Shown here: piece by piece, positions 46,798 through 58,542 of the stretch
How the letters are laid out: the number at the start of each line of letters is the position of its first letter
Numbering within the stretch: position 1 is the stretch's first letter
Position numbers and translations under genes: made by a program
Origin: Podocnemis expansa
Lineage: Eukaryota > Chordata > Testudines > Podocnemididae
Direction of reading: 5' to 3'
NCBI GenBank assembly: GCA_007922195.1
Contig: ML681996.1
Span: forward strand, 19,633,555 to 19,697,554
Length of the DNA stretch: 64,000 nt
The notes under the pieces: model-generated
What the model saw: the letters and a program-made list of their open reading frames with translations, nothing else
Told to the model about the DNA's origin: nothing
Databases searched by the model: none

Positions 46798-48299
46798 TAT
46801 TTTGTTTTTAACCAGTTTTTGGCACCCTGAGGTTGGTCATCCTTAGGTTGAATCACAAACCTGGTCTTGTTTGTTAACCCCCCCCCCTTTTTTTTCTTTT
46901 TTTAATGTCGTAGCCAGTGTGGTCGATCCTATTTGTATCTTGTAGCAGTGGGGCAACACAGGCTTTGAGCTAGTATAACCTGTGCCAGGCCCTGGCATGG
47001 CCTACTGACAGGATGGATGTTATAATCCAAGTGGATCATCATTTTAGATTACAGTCTTCTGCAGCTCTACTCATGTATATATTATTTCAGATTTACAAAT
47101 GTTCAATTAGCTTGTGGAATCAGGACTCAGCTTAGGGGGAGGAGGGGAAACAAGGGTGGGGTAAGAGGGGAAACTCCTATTTTCCATGCAAACATCACTG
47201 GTAAGAGAGAAATTCAGAAATTATATACTATACTGTTATAAGAAGAATTGGAATTGTTTTTAAAAAGAGAGTATTTTCTAATTTGTCCTGGAAGCCTCAG
47301 GAAGTATTAACATTCCACAGCAGCATTCCAAAGTCCATACAAATATTTAAAATATATTTTTAATATATCTGGGCAACATCAGTTAATGAGTTACCACAAA
47401 AAGCATAAATACTGAATTTCAGTACTCTTGATCTAAGTATTTTACACTTCTTTGAAATCTGCTGGAAGCATTTTAAATGACCTGAACATTTAATTCTAAT
47501 TTTGTGTAAGCAAATAAATAAAATTAAGTTATTCAGAGAGCTGTCAAGCAAAAGAAAAAGTGATTCTACCATAATGGGGGAAAATGTCTAGGGAAGCAGC
47601 ACTGACAAACTTATAAATATTAAAAACATGTAAACTGGCTATTCATTTCATCACATGTAACACTTCAATATCAGTAAAATATAGAAGGTTTGAAACTAAT
47701 TTAGTTTTAAACATTTTACTAGAATATAAATGGTGTATAATATATGGGAAAATATGATTAGTAAGATCTTAAATTTCAAACACGTCCCCTGTTAACCAAA
47801 TACCTCACTACAGTTAAATACATTGTCATCCATTTTTTAAAAGGCAAATTATTTACCCAGCACTGGAATGACTCTTAAAGAGCTGTTCTGGTGTACGATA
47901 TTGATGGATAAACTTCTTGAATCTGTAAGACTGATCTCGAATTCACACCCCCTTTAGCCTCAGAAAACCTGGATTCAAATCAAGTGATTTACCTGATGGT
48001 GTTCTTGATTTTTCCCAAAACAATTCCTCTTGAATCATCAGAAATTGCTGTGGCTTAGAACAAGCTGTATTTAAGATCAGACACTAAAATGATATCGGGG
48101 ACATCTACATGCCTCTTACAAAGCGGAATCTTTCAAAAATTGCCCAAATTGACTCAATATGTGTTAAGCAAACCTGGTGATATAGATCTTGTCATACTGG
48201 TAACATTATGAAACCTTTATAATAAATTCTGAAATGCAGTACAAAATGTATGTTTTCTGTACTAAATGCCTACAGTAACTGTCTGACTACAGCAAGGGG
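46798..48299. other. AT-rich spacer, nothing recognised
   Basis: A C10T8 stretch near 46878-46896 stands out. No gene is supported. Confidence 0.5.
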
Positions 48300-48925
48300 C
48301 ATCAGAATTAATGAGTCAACAGTGTGCCTTTGTTGGGAAAAAGGCCAATAGCATATTGGGATGCATCAGTAGGAGTGATGCCAGTAGGTCGAGGGATGTG
48401 ATTATTCCACTCTATTCAGCACTGTTGAGGTCGCATCTAGAATATTGTATACAGTTTTGTTCTCCCCACTACAGAAAGGATGTGGCTAAATTAGAAGGAG
48501 CTCATTGGAGAGCAGTGAAGATGATTAGGGATCTGGGGCACATGACTTACAAGGAGAGCCTAAAGGAATTAGTCTTATTTAGTTTACGGAAGTGAAGACT
48601 GGGGGGGGGGGGAGATTTGATAACTTTCAACTACTTGAAAGGGTGCTCCAAAGAGTAGGGAGCTAGGCTATTCTCAATGGTGACAGAGGACAGAACAAGG
48701 AGCAATGGTTTCAAGCTGCAGCTGGAGAGGTCAAGGTTGGATATTAGGATAAACTTTCTCACTAGGATGATGGTGAAGCACTGGAATGGGTTGTCTAGAG
48801 AGATGGAGGAATCTCCATTCTGGAAACCTTTAAGACCCAACTGGATAAAACCCTGGCTGGGATCATTTAATGGGAATAGTCCTGCTTTTATCAGGGGGTT
48901 GGACTACCAGCCCTAATATTCTATG
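48300..48925 (+). pseudogene. CR1 ORF2 C-terminus and 3' end
   Basis: The frame opening at 48311 reads 'SQQCAFVGKKANSILGCISR', 'SRDVIIPLYSALLRSHLEYC' and 'KDVAKLEGAHWRAVKMIRDL', the C-terminal text of CR1 reverse transcriptase. A G12 run (48601-48612) then breaks the frame. The second half, from about 48677, continues with '[12 protein letters not shown]' and '[19 protein letters not shown]'. It closes at 'ctaatattctatgaag', close to the usual CR1 tail. It is 5'-truncated, as most CR1 copies are; the RT core is absent. The first 170 bp match the last 170 bp of the window. Confidence 0.88.
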
Positions 48926-50045
48926 AAGGGTCAGCTGCTTGAAGGCTGTGAGGAGCCCAACAATATCCACAGAAGGTGCATTTCTGTCTTCTCATTCATC
49001 TCAATGTGATTTGGGACAGGTTGTCAGAAATCTAGTCATGCCTTTACAGCCATCTGCTGTGAGGGGAAATCAAGCCTCTGTGGAATTCTTGAAGACTGTT
49101 GGTGACCAGGAAAGAAGGAAGGCTGGCAAAGTGTCCCCTGCCTTATGTAGGTTCTTACATAAATGGGTGGTCTTTCCCTCACTGGAGTCCATTTCCTATA
49201 TTTTTGCTCCTCTTCCCCCGCTTCATATTCCTTCTTCCTATCTAGCTCTCGGCTCCTGTGTTCCCTTATTTAAACCCCCATTCTGGTGAGCTGGCTTTTA
49301 TTTGCCTATAAATGTTCCATTGCTTCTACCACTCTCACCCTCTCTTCAGAGGGATAAACTAAAACTAGATTTCCAAACTTGAGATCACCCATTTTTCCCC
49401 AGGTATTTGTCCCAGAAAAAAAAATTGTTTCGTCCTAAGCACTTCTTCTGTATCTATGTTAGGAGGTCCTCACACAACCCATACCAGCCAAAATGGAATT
49501 AAATTCTCATATGCATATATAAATACAGTGGTTTCATAATATATTTTCACAATGTCAGCCAAAGGTCAAAGTTGTACAGAAAGATACTCCATTTGAGTCA
49601 ACACAAATACAATAGGCTCTGTTTTATTCCCTTCTCTACTGTAAAATACAGATTAAAGTGTCCACTGACTAAAGACCAGGCTGTGGCATAGCCCCATTTC
49701 TTTATTTAACTGGGAACAAGATCTTCCATGGCTTTTTAACATCTCAGCTGCAAGCACTGAAAATGTGGAGGGCTACATTATTGTTACTTGTAGTCATATA
49801 AAGTAGATGGAGAGTGGTGGGCAAAGACAGAAGCAAGGGGCATGGTGTTAACTAGACCCATATAAACAAGAAATAAATCAGTCATATCTGAGATATGAGC
49901 ATTTAAACCCTGGCCTTTGTGTCAGAATTAGTATTTGCAGGGAAAGATCCTTCCCTTAAAAGAAAAAGCTGCTGAGGCTTCCCATCTCTTCCAGCAAGAT
50001 GCTTTGCTGTTCTATACACATAGGCAATATGTATACTTGTCAGTT
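48926..50045. other. Spacer, nothing recognised
   Basis: No supported feature; the 116-codon frame at 48939-49289 has no family motif. Confidence 0.5.
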
Positions 50046-50190
50046 TCCAAAGGGATAGCCGTGTTAGTCTAGTCCAGCAAAAAAAAAAACCAAACAAACA
50101 AGGAATCATGTGACACTTAAAGACTAACATTTATTTTTCGCATGAGCTTTTGTGGGAGAAAATCCCACTTTGTCAGATGCTTCGAAGATA
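50046..50190 (+). repeat. Dispersed 'GTTAGTCTAG' repeat, 5' of a Penelope-like relic
   Basis: 'agggatagccgtgttagtctag', 'gtgacacttaaagactaac', 'catgagcttttgtgggagaaaat' and 'cccactttgtcagatgc' give the fullest version of this repeat in the window. Some 200 bp downstream in the same orientation comes GIY-YIG coding text, which is why I link the repeat to Penelope-like termini. Confidence 0.75.
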
Positions 50191-50399
50191 GGTGAACTTA
50201 CAGAATGGAATGAAAATAAATGCAAGGGGGTGTAAAACATAGGATCAGGTCATACAGTGACAGCAAATCAGAGAAGTTGTTAGGTTCAGAGCCTGGGAAG
50301 CGTGAAGTCAAATTGCCTTTTGTAATGGGAAAAGAACCCATAGTCTCGATTTAATCCTGCTTTCATAGAATTTAATTTGCATATTAATTCAAATTCAGC

Positions 50400-50560
50400 T
50401 GTTTCTTTTTGAAGTCTTGATGTCAACACCTTATACATTGGACAAACAGGACTATCCCTGCGCAAAAGAATAAGTGAACATAGAAATTATATCAGAAATC
50501 ACAAAACAAAAAAAACAGTTGCTGAGCACTTCTGTATTTCTAAATCACTCAATAAATGAT
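50400..50560 (+). pseudogene. Penelope-like GIY-YIG endonuclease fragment
   Basis: The stretch encodes 'NTLYIGQTGLSLRKRISEHR' and continues 'NYIRNHKTKKTVAEHF'. This is the second half of a GIY-YIG domain: the YIG tripeptide, the conserved arginine-containing helix (LRKRISEHR) and the following basic segment. Penelope-like elements carry this nuclease C-terminal to their RT. The first (GIY-like) strand and the RT are missing, and the frame closes soon after. A copy of the dispersed terminal repeat lies upstream at 50046-50190. It could be another group of GIY-YIG mobile protein, but the context favours a Penelope-like element. It is a relic. Confidence 0.7.
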
Positions 50561-50589
50561 CTGTTAATGACCATTATCAGACATGTGAC

Positions 50590-50880
50590 TGGGAAATGCT
50601 TGCTGTCCCGAAATATTGTGGCTTTTATTTTTGTGAAAAAGAAAGTCTACACTGGACTTTTTCAAAAAAAGCAAGGCAATAGATGAGATAGGGAGGCTTT
50701 TTTCGAAGAAGAGCCTTTGCCATGTCCAAGGATGGCTTTTTTTGAAGAAAAAAAAAAAAGCAAGCTAGCTCGGAAAAGGCTTTTTTATGGATATTAAATG
50801 AGGTCTAAGAAACCCAAAAAAGCACTACAGTATTTCGAAATACTGATGCGCTTTTTTGAAAAAAAGCTAAACCCACCAGC
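50590..50880. mobile_element. Harbinger-like or other MITE fragment
   Basis: 'agtctacactggactttttc' at the left is like a family terminus. 'tatttcgaaatactg' and runs of CTTTTTT/AAAAAAG fill the rest. The right end was not found. Confidence 0.35.
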
Positions 50881-52301
50881 TTTTTCAATTCCAAGTTCCC
50901 TATTTTTATTGTTTTGGAATATATTATTTACAGGTGCCATAGCTAATGATATTTCTTACATAAAGGAATCTAAATCTTCTGCTTTCATCTGGTACTTCAT
51001 GAACTATGCATAAATAAAGTAAATATGGAAGTATTACTGTAAGAATTACTGAAGAAACCAGAAATGTGGCAGCAAAGAAAAATTAGTGCTGTCTCAAAAT
51101 CATTAAGAACCAGCAAGTAATTAAGCAGATATAATTTTACTAGACAATACAATGATTCTACTGATCCACTGAAGGATGAAAAAACACCTAATACATTCCT
51201 TTGCATGTCCCATTTGGAGTAGGCCAGGGTGAACCGACAACATAAGTCTCATGGTTTTGCCATGTTATTGACCTCACCTGCTGTTCATGGCAAGACACAC
51301 AGAGCCAAAGGGCTACTGCTGCTCCATTGCTTAGAGGGAATGCGTACACATACTCACCCCTTCTTGGAAAGAAAGTCTTCTGGCAAAATACAGATAATCA
51401 GATTTGCAAGTTGCTGTATTTTGTGACTGATTGATTCATTAAATTGGAGGTATAAGAAATGGATAACTTCTTCCTATACTACTCTCTGGCATAGGCAGAT
51501 AGAAGCCAAATTAATGAGTATAAATTATGACTGATGTTAGCAAGAATAACGCACCCTCTTGAACCTTCTCTCTGTAGCATCAGGGATCAATGAGCATAGA
51601 GTGAAACCTCATATTAGTGATTACTCTAGAAACTGAAAAAAGTGGTGCCTTAAGGGAAAATGCCTCTTAATAAAAGTGGCTGAGGATTTTAACAACAAAT
51701 CTGATGTGAATCCAAAAAGTAGACTATTACAAATTTTTATTAAAAAATATATTGTTTAGAAAATACCATATATGTTTAAATATTGATGTGTAACTCCTTG
51801 TCCTTTACATTTTTTTGTATAAAAAGACAACAGTAAGGAATGATTCTAGGAAAGAAACCCTTTAGCTCAAAAGATCACTCTGGCTTCAATAACATACACT
51901 TTAAAAGTTCTCTAGGTCCTCTCTGGGAACTTCAGATCAAAACTATTATGATTTTAACAGTTCACTGTGTATACCTTTCATTAGAACTAATCTCTTTTCT
52001 CTATCAATGTAAACCATTAAACAGCGGAGACAATTTTTTTTTTCCTTCTCTACAACTTTTTTCTTCCAGAAATATTTGAATAAATCTTTTTAAAAATAAT
52101 TCAAATATTATATTCCTTTTATGATAAAGAGCCAAATTAAGGAGTGTACTCTGGTTTCTGACTACAGAGCAGCCATAACCTGTTTTACCTGGCTATTTAA
52201 AACCAGTTTATACCTCCTTTATACTGCAGGAGCAATGCAGGTTAGCCATAGCATACAAAGTGTAACTTTTTAGACACCTTGCCACACAGTACAATCTACA
52301 G
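50881..52301. other. AT-rich spacer, nothing recognised
   Basis: No supported gene or repeat terminus. Confidence 0.55.
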
Positions 52302-52309
52302 TCCTGTAC

Positions 52310-52520
52310 CAGGGGACCTCAAACTCAAATCACCACAAAGGCCGCATGAGGACTAGTACAGGGCTGCAAGAGGATTAAGACATTAGCCCAAGGGCCACAG
52401 CACTGAAACCTTTTCACACAATGATATTGCAAATATCAGTAATAATAGCATCATTGCAGGCCACCAGAAATAGCTTTAGGGGCCACATGTAGCCCAGGGG
52501 CTGCGTGTTTGAGACCCCTG
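52310..52520. mobile_element. hAT-like MITE, 211 bp
   Basis: CAGGGGACCTCAAACTC opens and GTGTTTGAGACCCCTG closes the element, a good inverted pair. The octamers TCCTGTAC and CCCTATAC agree at 6 of 8. 'aaaggccgcatgagg' and 'gccacatgtagcccaggggctg' are typical hAT subterminal words. Confidence 0.85.
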
Positions 52521-52799
52521 CCCTATACAGTGCTTGGATAGAGATAAATCCTAAGAATGAGAGCCACAAAAGCCAGCAACTGGAGCAGGGAGATCCACAT
52601 AAACAAGCCAGAAGCATAAATATGCTTCAGACAGGGGTGTGACCCAAGTCTTCTCCCTCAAAGGGAGCTAGTTGCCTAAGTCCAGCCCAAAGGAGAGTTT
52701 CTCTTCAAAGCCATGGACCCTTTCCTAAAGCTAGGTGTCTAAGTCCTTTCTTACAAAATGGAAGAAGATGGTGATATTGCCCCTCCCCCCTTATAATTT

Positions 52800-52960
52800 T
52801 CAGTACAGTGATTAAGGCACTCAGCTTGATTGTGGGAGACCTATTTTCAGTCCCCTCCCCTGTCCCATTCCCTACCCAATATAGAAAAGAGATCTGAATT
52901 TGGATCTCCTACATTGAAAGAGAATGCCTTTAATTCTGGGCCTGGTGTATCTTGAGGAAT
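52800..52960 (+). repeat. tRNA-derived SINE fragment
   Basis: 'cagtgattaaggcactcagctt' and 'gtgggagacctattttcagtccc' match a tRNA-like head with box A and a decayed box B. The right half ('agatctgaatttggatctcc...aatgcctttaattctgggc') looks like the same head inverted, a known head-to-head arrangement. Confidence 0.55.
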
Positions 52961-53219
52961 TACTCTTTCAATTTTTCCTCACTAAGTATATTTGTAAAAA
53001 TAATTACAGTGAGAGCACAGGAGAGAAAATAAAGTGCTAGTGTCTGATATTGTCATAGTCCTTGTGACTTTGGCAGACAAGGTGCCAACTCTTGCCAAGG
53101 CTTCAAGCCTCAGCCAAGAACTGACAAATGCATAGCTGGAAACCAGTATGTTTCATCTCTGTGTTATGATGGTTAATGGACTTTCAACAACGTTTAGTGT
53201 TTAGAATTCATAAAATTTT

Positions 53220-53370
53220 CTAGAGTGGTAGCCTTATTAGTCTGTGTACAGCAAAAAACAACAAGAGTTCTGTGGCACCTTAAGGGCTAACAGATTTCTT
53301 CAGGCATAAGCATTTGTGGGCTAAATTTGATGAAGGTGACACAGCTGCATCTTTAAGGTGCCGCTGATCT
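53220..53370 (+). repeat. Dispersed 'GTTAGTCTAG' repeat, diverged copy
   Basis: 'gtggtagccttattagtctg', 'ttctgtggcaccttaagggctaac' and 'aggcataagcatttgtgggcta' follow the order of the other copies; the tail is shorter. Confidence 0.65.
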
Positions 53371-53585
53371 CTCATAATTATAAAAAGTTTGTAAATAGCT
53401 TCATGCACTAGTTTCACTTACAATTTCTTTATCACATGATATAAGGTAATATTTACATTTTCTCTTTGGAACTGTAAAAACTATTTGCTTTGAAACTGAG
53501 ATCCCATTCAGGAGGGATCATCTGCCCATGAAGAAGACACCCAAACTAAATGGGACATTGTGGGACAACACAATTAAAAGACTAT

Positions 53586-54092
53586 GGATAGGTCCACACA
53601 CAGCTTTTAAATCAAAATAACACTGGTTATTTTTTTTATTTTAAAAAGTGTAGGTCCACACGATCTTTTCCTGAATTGAAATGACAAGATCTGTCACTTT
53701 GAAACAGGGAAAGTTAAAGCAATTCAATAAAAACTTGTTTTAAGTTGCATTGAGGCATAGATCAAAACCATTATATCAAAATAACTCCGTGAGGACATGT
53801 TATTTCGATTTAATGGTTGTTTCGATTTAACGGGGTTTTGCCCTTATTTTTCCCAGGGTGCCTTTCCCTATTTATATATTGGGTGGGGGCATGGCCCTTC
53901 TAGGAGGCCATCTTGCCACACCTCCCATGGTGTCCCTCTCCTAAATCAAACTAGCAAGTCCTGTTCCTGGATATGCTAGTTTGATTTGACTTTCTAGTGT
54001 GAACCTGTTAAATTGATTTAATGATTTTTATGTCAACTTTATTAAATCAATTTAAGTTAAATCGATTTAACTATGTGTGTGTGGACATAGCC
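53586..54092. mobile_element. Harbinger-like MITE sharing the ends of the two-gene element
   Basis: The left end GGATAGGTCCACACACAG and the right end TGTGTGTGGACATAGCC lie between TAT repeats (53583-53585 and 54093-54095). The internal stretch near 53915-53995 ('gccacacctcccatggtgtccc', 'aaatcaaactagcaagtcct') is the inverted form of 38570-38640 in the two-gene element. This copy therefore looks like an internal-deletion derivative. Confidence 0.82.
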
Positions 54093-54095
54093 TAT

Positions 54096-56385
54096 ATTTG
54101 TCCTCCTACATTCATGAAGAGGTTATATACAAAAGAAGTTGGCGTGTCAGTTTAAATTCTGGAAGAAAGAAATGAATTTTTTCAGCTGTTTTTTAAAATC
54201 TTGTTTGCTGTTTGGGTCCCAATAGGCTGGAGTTACAAAACAGGAGCAGACATCCGACAGGGTTAACCTGAATTAGCCCTAAAAGACATTCATAGCTATC
54301 AGATTGCTACAACTCATGTCACTTTTTGAAACAATGGATTGTAACTCATTTGTGTAACTATGTTTGCCTGCCTTAACTCTCATTTCTTTTCCTTAGATGG
54401 TTTATCATAGGACTGACTACAATCATTGTTTTTGGTGTGCTATCTAAGGTACAAACTGACCTGGGGTTGACTGGTGTCTTGGGATAGGAGACACCAGAAT
54501 ATTTTATGATCTTTGATGTATAGCAACCATGTATCATTAGAGCCCTGCATTGATACAAAAATGTGGATATGCATACGATCTGCATCTGTGAGACCAGATT
54601 TATGACCAAGCCATAATCCACACAGCCTACCTTATGTCTATTTCCATCCTCACTACACCCACAGTTCCCAGGCTGCCAGTCAGGTATTCAGTGACCAATA
54701 CTCCCTCCCCCTAGATATTCCTCCACCAATAAGCTATTATGCAGCCAGCCACTGATGATGTAGCCAGGATTAGGGTGATCATTTTAAGATTTTGCAATAT
54801 TGATATTAAATAATTATAATAACTTGCCTGAGTTATGCTTTGTCAGGTACCACTGCAGTTTACAATTTGCTAAATATTATGATTTTGTTTATACACATGG
54901 AACATCTTGGCACTATAAATTATAGATTGGTGAACTATAGTTCTATTAAAAAAACCTCATGCTCTGTTGCTATGTAAACCCCAGGCAGGATGGCAGCAGA
55001 ACTAACTTTGTTTAATGGCACAACAAGGAAACTCAAAGATGCTATGAATCCAGTGAAAGAACCCAGAAGCTATACCTTATGAGTCAACAGGACAAGTAAG
55101 AACATGTCCAGGAACAGGGGATACTGAAGCTTTTCCATGCCATGTGTCATGTGGCTGTGTTTGGAACAAGTCACATGATGAGAAACATAAAAGGCAACTG
55201 TGCCACCCAGTCTTGTCTTCTTTCCTGTTTTTTACCTCTAAGATCAACTCATCTGCCACTGAGGATGTGCAAGAAAGAACTGAGACACAGCCAGATACTG
55301 GATGTACACAAGAGGGACTGTACCAGGTGGTAAACTCCATAATTTTACTGAGAATCGCACGTGTGTGTGTGTGAGTGTGAGTGTGAGAAATATGGAGTTT
55401 TACAGTCATTTGTATGTATCTTATTGCTTTGCCCATTTGACATTTCTCATTTGTTTCTTTCCTTTTATAATAACCCTTTAGTTAAGTAACTAAAGGATTG
55501 GTTGGCAGTGTGATATTTTGGATAAGATTCAAACTTATATTGATGTGGAAACGTGGTTATCCTTTTGGGGTCAGGAGAACATTTTAGTAAAGGGGATAGA
55601 GTTTTAAATAACTTAAATATCTCTTTACATCTCTCTAAACATAAACATACCTTTAGGTGGTCTACTTCCTGCCTGGGAGCCCGAGACTGAAATGCAATAA
55701 AGGTGGCTGCATAATTTTTTCTTTTAGCTTCCTGCTAACCATATGGGGAATCCAAAGCAGTGTTTCTAACTACGGTGTTAGCTACCGGTTTGGGACAATC
55801 TGCTTTCCTTTTTGCAGCCATTCCTGACCTTGGCATATCTAAGACATGGATGGATCACAGAGCCCCAACTTTGGCCCTTGAGGGCAAGAAAGCAGCCTCA
55901 AAGGTTGCAAGCTGTAAATCAAATCAGGATAAGCTAAAAAAATATCTGTAGATATAAAGCAGAGTTCTGCAAATCCTCAGGTATTCATCTATCATTTAAT
56001 ACTGTTTATGTGAGTGGCAAAATACACTGGAATGTTCAAGGGGACTTTCTCTGAATCATGGTAAGACTGCTATGGTGCTTTAGGAGATCACACTTGTTAG
56101 TGGATTAGTGAAATCTAATTCTAAAACATACAATCAATTTGTGATTTCTTCCCTGAGACTGACTCTTGATCCAGAGCAACTCCAGATAATGAAATAGGCT
56201 GACCCATGTAGGACCATTTTCCAGGCCCCTACGTGCATCCCTTCAAAGTGACAGCTCTCTTCCTCCATTTCTCTTAGATGTGGGATCTTGCAATCCACTT
56301 ACTTTTTCAACTTGGTCTCCAGCTTATACCATCATATGTAGTAGGTCCAGCTAAGCTTTGTACCCTGACAGAATTCTCCTTCAGG
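54096..56385. other. Spacer with short GT repeat
   Basis: An interrupted (GT)n lies at 55361-55386. Frames near 55077-55436 include that repeat and show no family motif. Otherwise nothing is recognised. Confidence 0.5.
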
Positions 56386-56390
56386 GGCCT

Positions 56391-57142
56391 TGTCGCAGAG
56401 TGTTCTAGCTCCGCGTGCTCCCGAGCAGGGAAGCTCTCGGTCTAAGGCCGGATGGCCTTATGATTATTGACCCTGTCCAAGGGGTACTTTGTGGGCAGGG
56501 CAGTGCGGCCCACTGGCCGGAGTCAATGAGTTCCGGCCCTTAACGTCAGGGCAGTGCGGCCCAACGGCCAAAGTCAATGAGTCCAAGTCCCGGCTGGGCG
56601 CCCTGAGGGACGTAGGCCCAGGTAGGGGGGTTCAGGCCCTCCCACTCCTCTGAACCCCAGCCCAGGGTCCTGGGGTGTATGGGAGTCCTGACCCAAGTGG
56701 CGGGGATCCAAACTGCAATGCGCCAACTGAGGCCTGGACATGGCCAATGCTCACCCCGATTTACCCCGCCCTGGGCTACTTCCTACCTGAGGTCGGTATG
56801 AGGTGCCCCGCCTGGACTCCTGATGTCCACCTGGTCAGGTGCCTTGTTCAGTCTGGGTCCTAGGATCCTCACGGCTGAGGACGCCTGGGTCAGCAGTGCG
56901 TTCCGCGTCCCTAGCGTCCCCGGTGTCTGCCCCGTTGAGGTAGGAGCCAGACCAGAGTCTGAGCGAGAGCCTCTAGCCTGCGTCTGCTCCCTCCGCTGGC
57001 CAGCCCTCAACTGAGGGGAATCGCAGCCTTCTATACCTGGGCAGCTGTTTGAGCATGCCCAGCAGGGCCTGAGGGGCGGGGCTTCCTCTCTCTTCCGGGC
57101 ATACAGGCCCGCTGGAGTGCGGGGCAGGCCTGCCCCATCACA
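56391..57142 (-). mobile_element. 3' LTR of the Gmr1-like element
   Basis: In element orientation it runs TGTGATGGGGC...CTGCGACA. It has two units of the LTR tandem repeat and TATAGAA in place of the TATA box seen in the other LTR. Confidence 0.93.
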
Positions 57143-57146
57143 CACA

Positions 57147-57155
57147 CCCCCCTTT
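57147..57155 (-). promoter_or_regulatory. Polypurine tract
   Basis: AAAGGGGGG on the minus strand lies four bases before the 3' LTR start, the position of the plus-strand primer. Confidence 0.75.
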
Positions 57156-57159
57156 ATGA

Positions 57160-57925
57160 CGGATTTTACGGGGGCAGTCTCTGTACCTTCCTCTTCTCCT
57201 GTCCTAGAGAAGTCTGCATTCTTATGTTTTGTACCTGGCCGATGTGCCACCGTGAAGTTATAGGGTTGGAGGGCCAGGTACCACCTCATTAGTCGGGGGT
57301 TCATGTCTTTCATGGACTGCAGCCACCTTAGGGGTGCGTGGTCGGTCACTAAGGTAAACGTAGATCCTAAAAGATAGTACCGGAGCGCGTCTATGGCCCA
57401 TCGTGCAGCCAAGGCCTCCTTTTCAATAGTCGAGTAGCGCGTCTCTGGGAAATAACTTTCTACTTATATACAACACGGGGTGCTCCTCCCCCTCAATCTC
57501 TTGAGACAATACTGCCCCCAGGCCTACTTCTGAGGCGTCTGTTTGCAATATGAAGTCCTTGCTAAAATCAGGATGCACGAGCACTGGCTCTTGCATCAGG
57601 CTGTGTTTCAATGCCTGGAACGCCTTTTCTGTTTGGTTGGTCCATTGAACTTTCTTGGGGGCCGCGTTCTTGGTAAGGTCCGACAGCGGGGCTGCGAGAG
57701 TTGCGAATTCGGGTACAAAGCGGCGGTAGTAACTCGCCAGCCCCAAAAACTGGCGTACCTGTCTTTTAGTCCTTGGCGGTGGCGTCTGTGCCAGGGCTTG
57801 AACCTTCTCAATTAATGGCCGCAGCGTCCCCCCTCCGACGATGTACCCAAGGTAAATTACCTCCCTTTGCCCCAAGTGGCACTTAGCGGGGTTCACTGTG
57901 AGGTGGGCTTCTCGGAGGGCCATCA
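57160..57925 (-). pseudogene. RNase H domain of Gmr1-like Pol, broken
   Basis: This part would degrade template RNA and tail the RT. The frame at 57923-57423 opens in the RT thumb ('VNPAKCHLGQREVIYLGYIV', 'QFLGLASYYRRFVPEFATLA') and passes into RNase H with 'LQTDASEVGLGAVLSQE', where D is the first catalytic residue. A frameshift near 57445 follows. The next frame carries 'STIEKEALAARWAIDALRYY' (catalytic E), 'LVTDHAPLRWLQS' (catalytic D) and 'LQPYNFTVAHRPGTKHKNAD', the usual RNase H end. All three acidic residues survive. The coding text stops about 30 bp short of the LTR. Confidence 0.85.
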
Positions 57926-58540
57926 GGACACGGGTTAAGATGTTGTAGGTGGTCGTTCCAGTTGTTACTGTATATCACAATGTCATCAATGTAGGCAGCG
58001 GCATAGGTCTCATGGGGTTGCAACATCTTATTCATCAACCTTTGGAAGGTGGTGGCTGCTCCGTGCAGCCCGAAGGGCATCGTGGTGAACTGATAGAGGC
58101 TGAAAGGGGTAGATAAGGCCATTTCCGGATGCGATGCCGGTGTGAGAGGGATCTGCCAATACCCCTTGGTCAGATCCAATGTGGATAGGTACCGTGCCGC
58201 ACCCAGTCGTTCCAGTAATTCATCTACCCGAGGCATTGGGTAAGCGTCGAATTTGGAAATCGCATTCACTTTCCTGAAATCTACGCAGAAGTGCGTGCTG
58301 CCATCCGGTTTGGGGACCAGGACAATGGGGCTTCGCCACTTGCTCTTGGATTCCTCTACGACTCCCATCTCCAACATATTGTCCAACTCCTGTCTCACCG
58401 TTGACCACATCTTTCGTGGCAACAATCGGGGGTTGTCCCTCACCTTCTGCCCTGGCAGGGTAGCGACGTGATGACTAGTCAGCAGGGTCCTCCCTGGGTG
58501 GGTAGACAAGACATTGGGGAACTGGTCCAGAAGTTCCCAT
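57880..58540 (-). pseudogene. Reverse transcriptase of Gmr1-like Pol, broken
   Basis: RT core that copies the element RNA. Landmarks in order are 'ELDNMLEMGVVEESKSKW', 'SPIVLVPKPDGSTHFCVDFR', 'YPMPRVDELLERLG', 'LSTLDLTKGYWQIPL' (first catalytic D), 'TTMPFGLHGAATTFQRLMN' and 'YIDDIVIYSNN' (YIDD at 57982-57993, the other two catalytic D). The core is open from 58509 to 57883. A TGA at 58543 separates it from the integrase end, and a frameshift near 57925 separates it from RNase H. Motif content is normal for Ty3/gypsy; only the position after integrase is unusual. Confidence 0.9.
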
Positions 58541-58542
58541 AG

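Noticed and set aside
11225..53370. CRISPR-like array from recurring GTTAGTCTAG repeats
   Set aside because: Copies are kilobases apart, diverged and inverted in places; this is a dispersed eukaryotic repeat.
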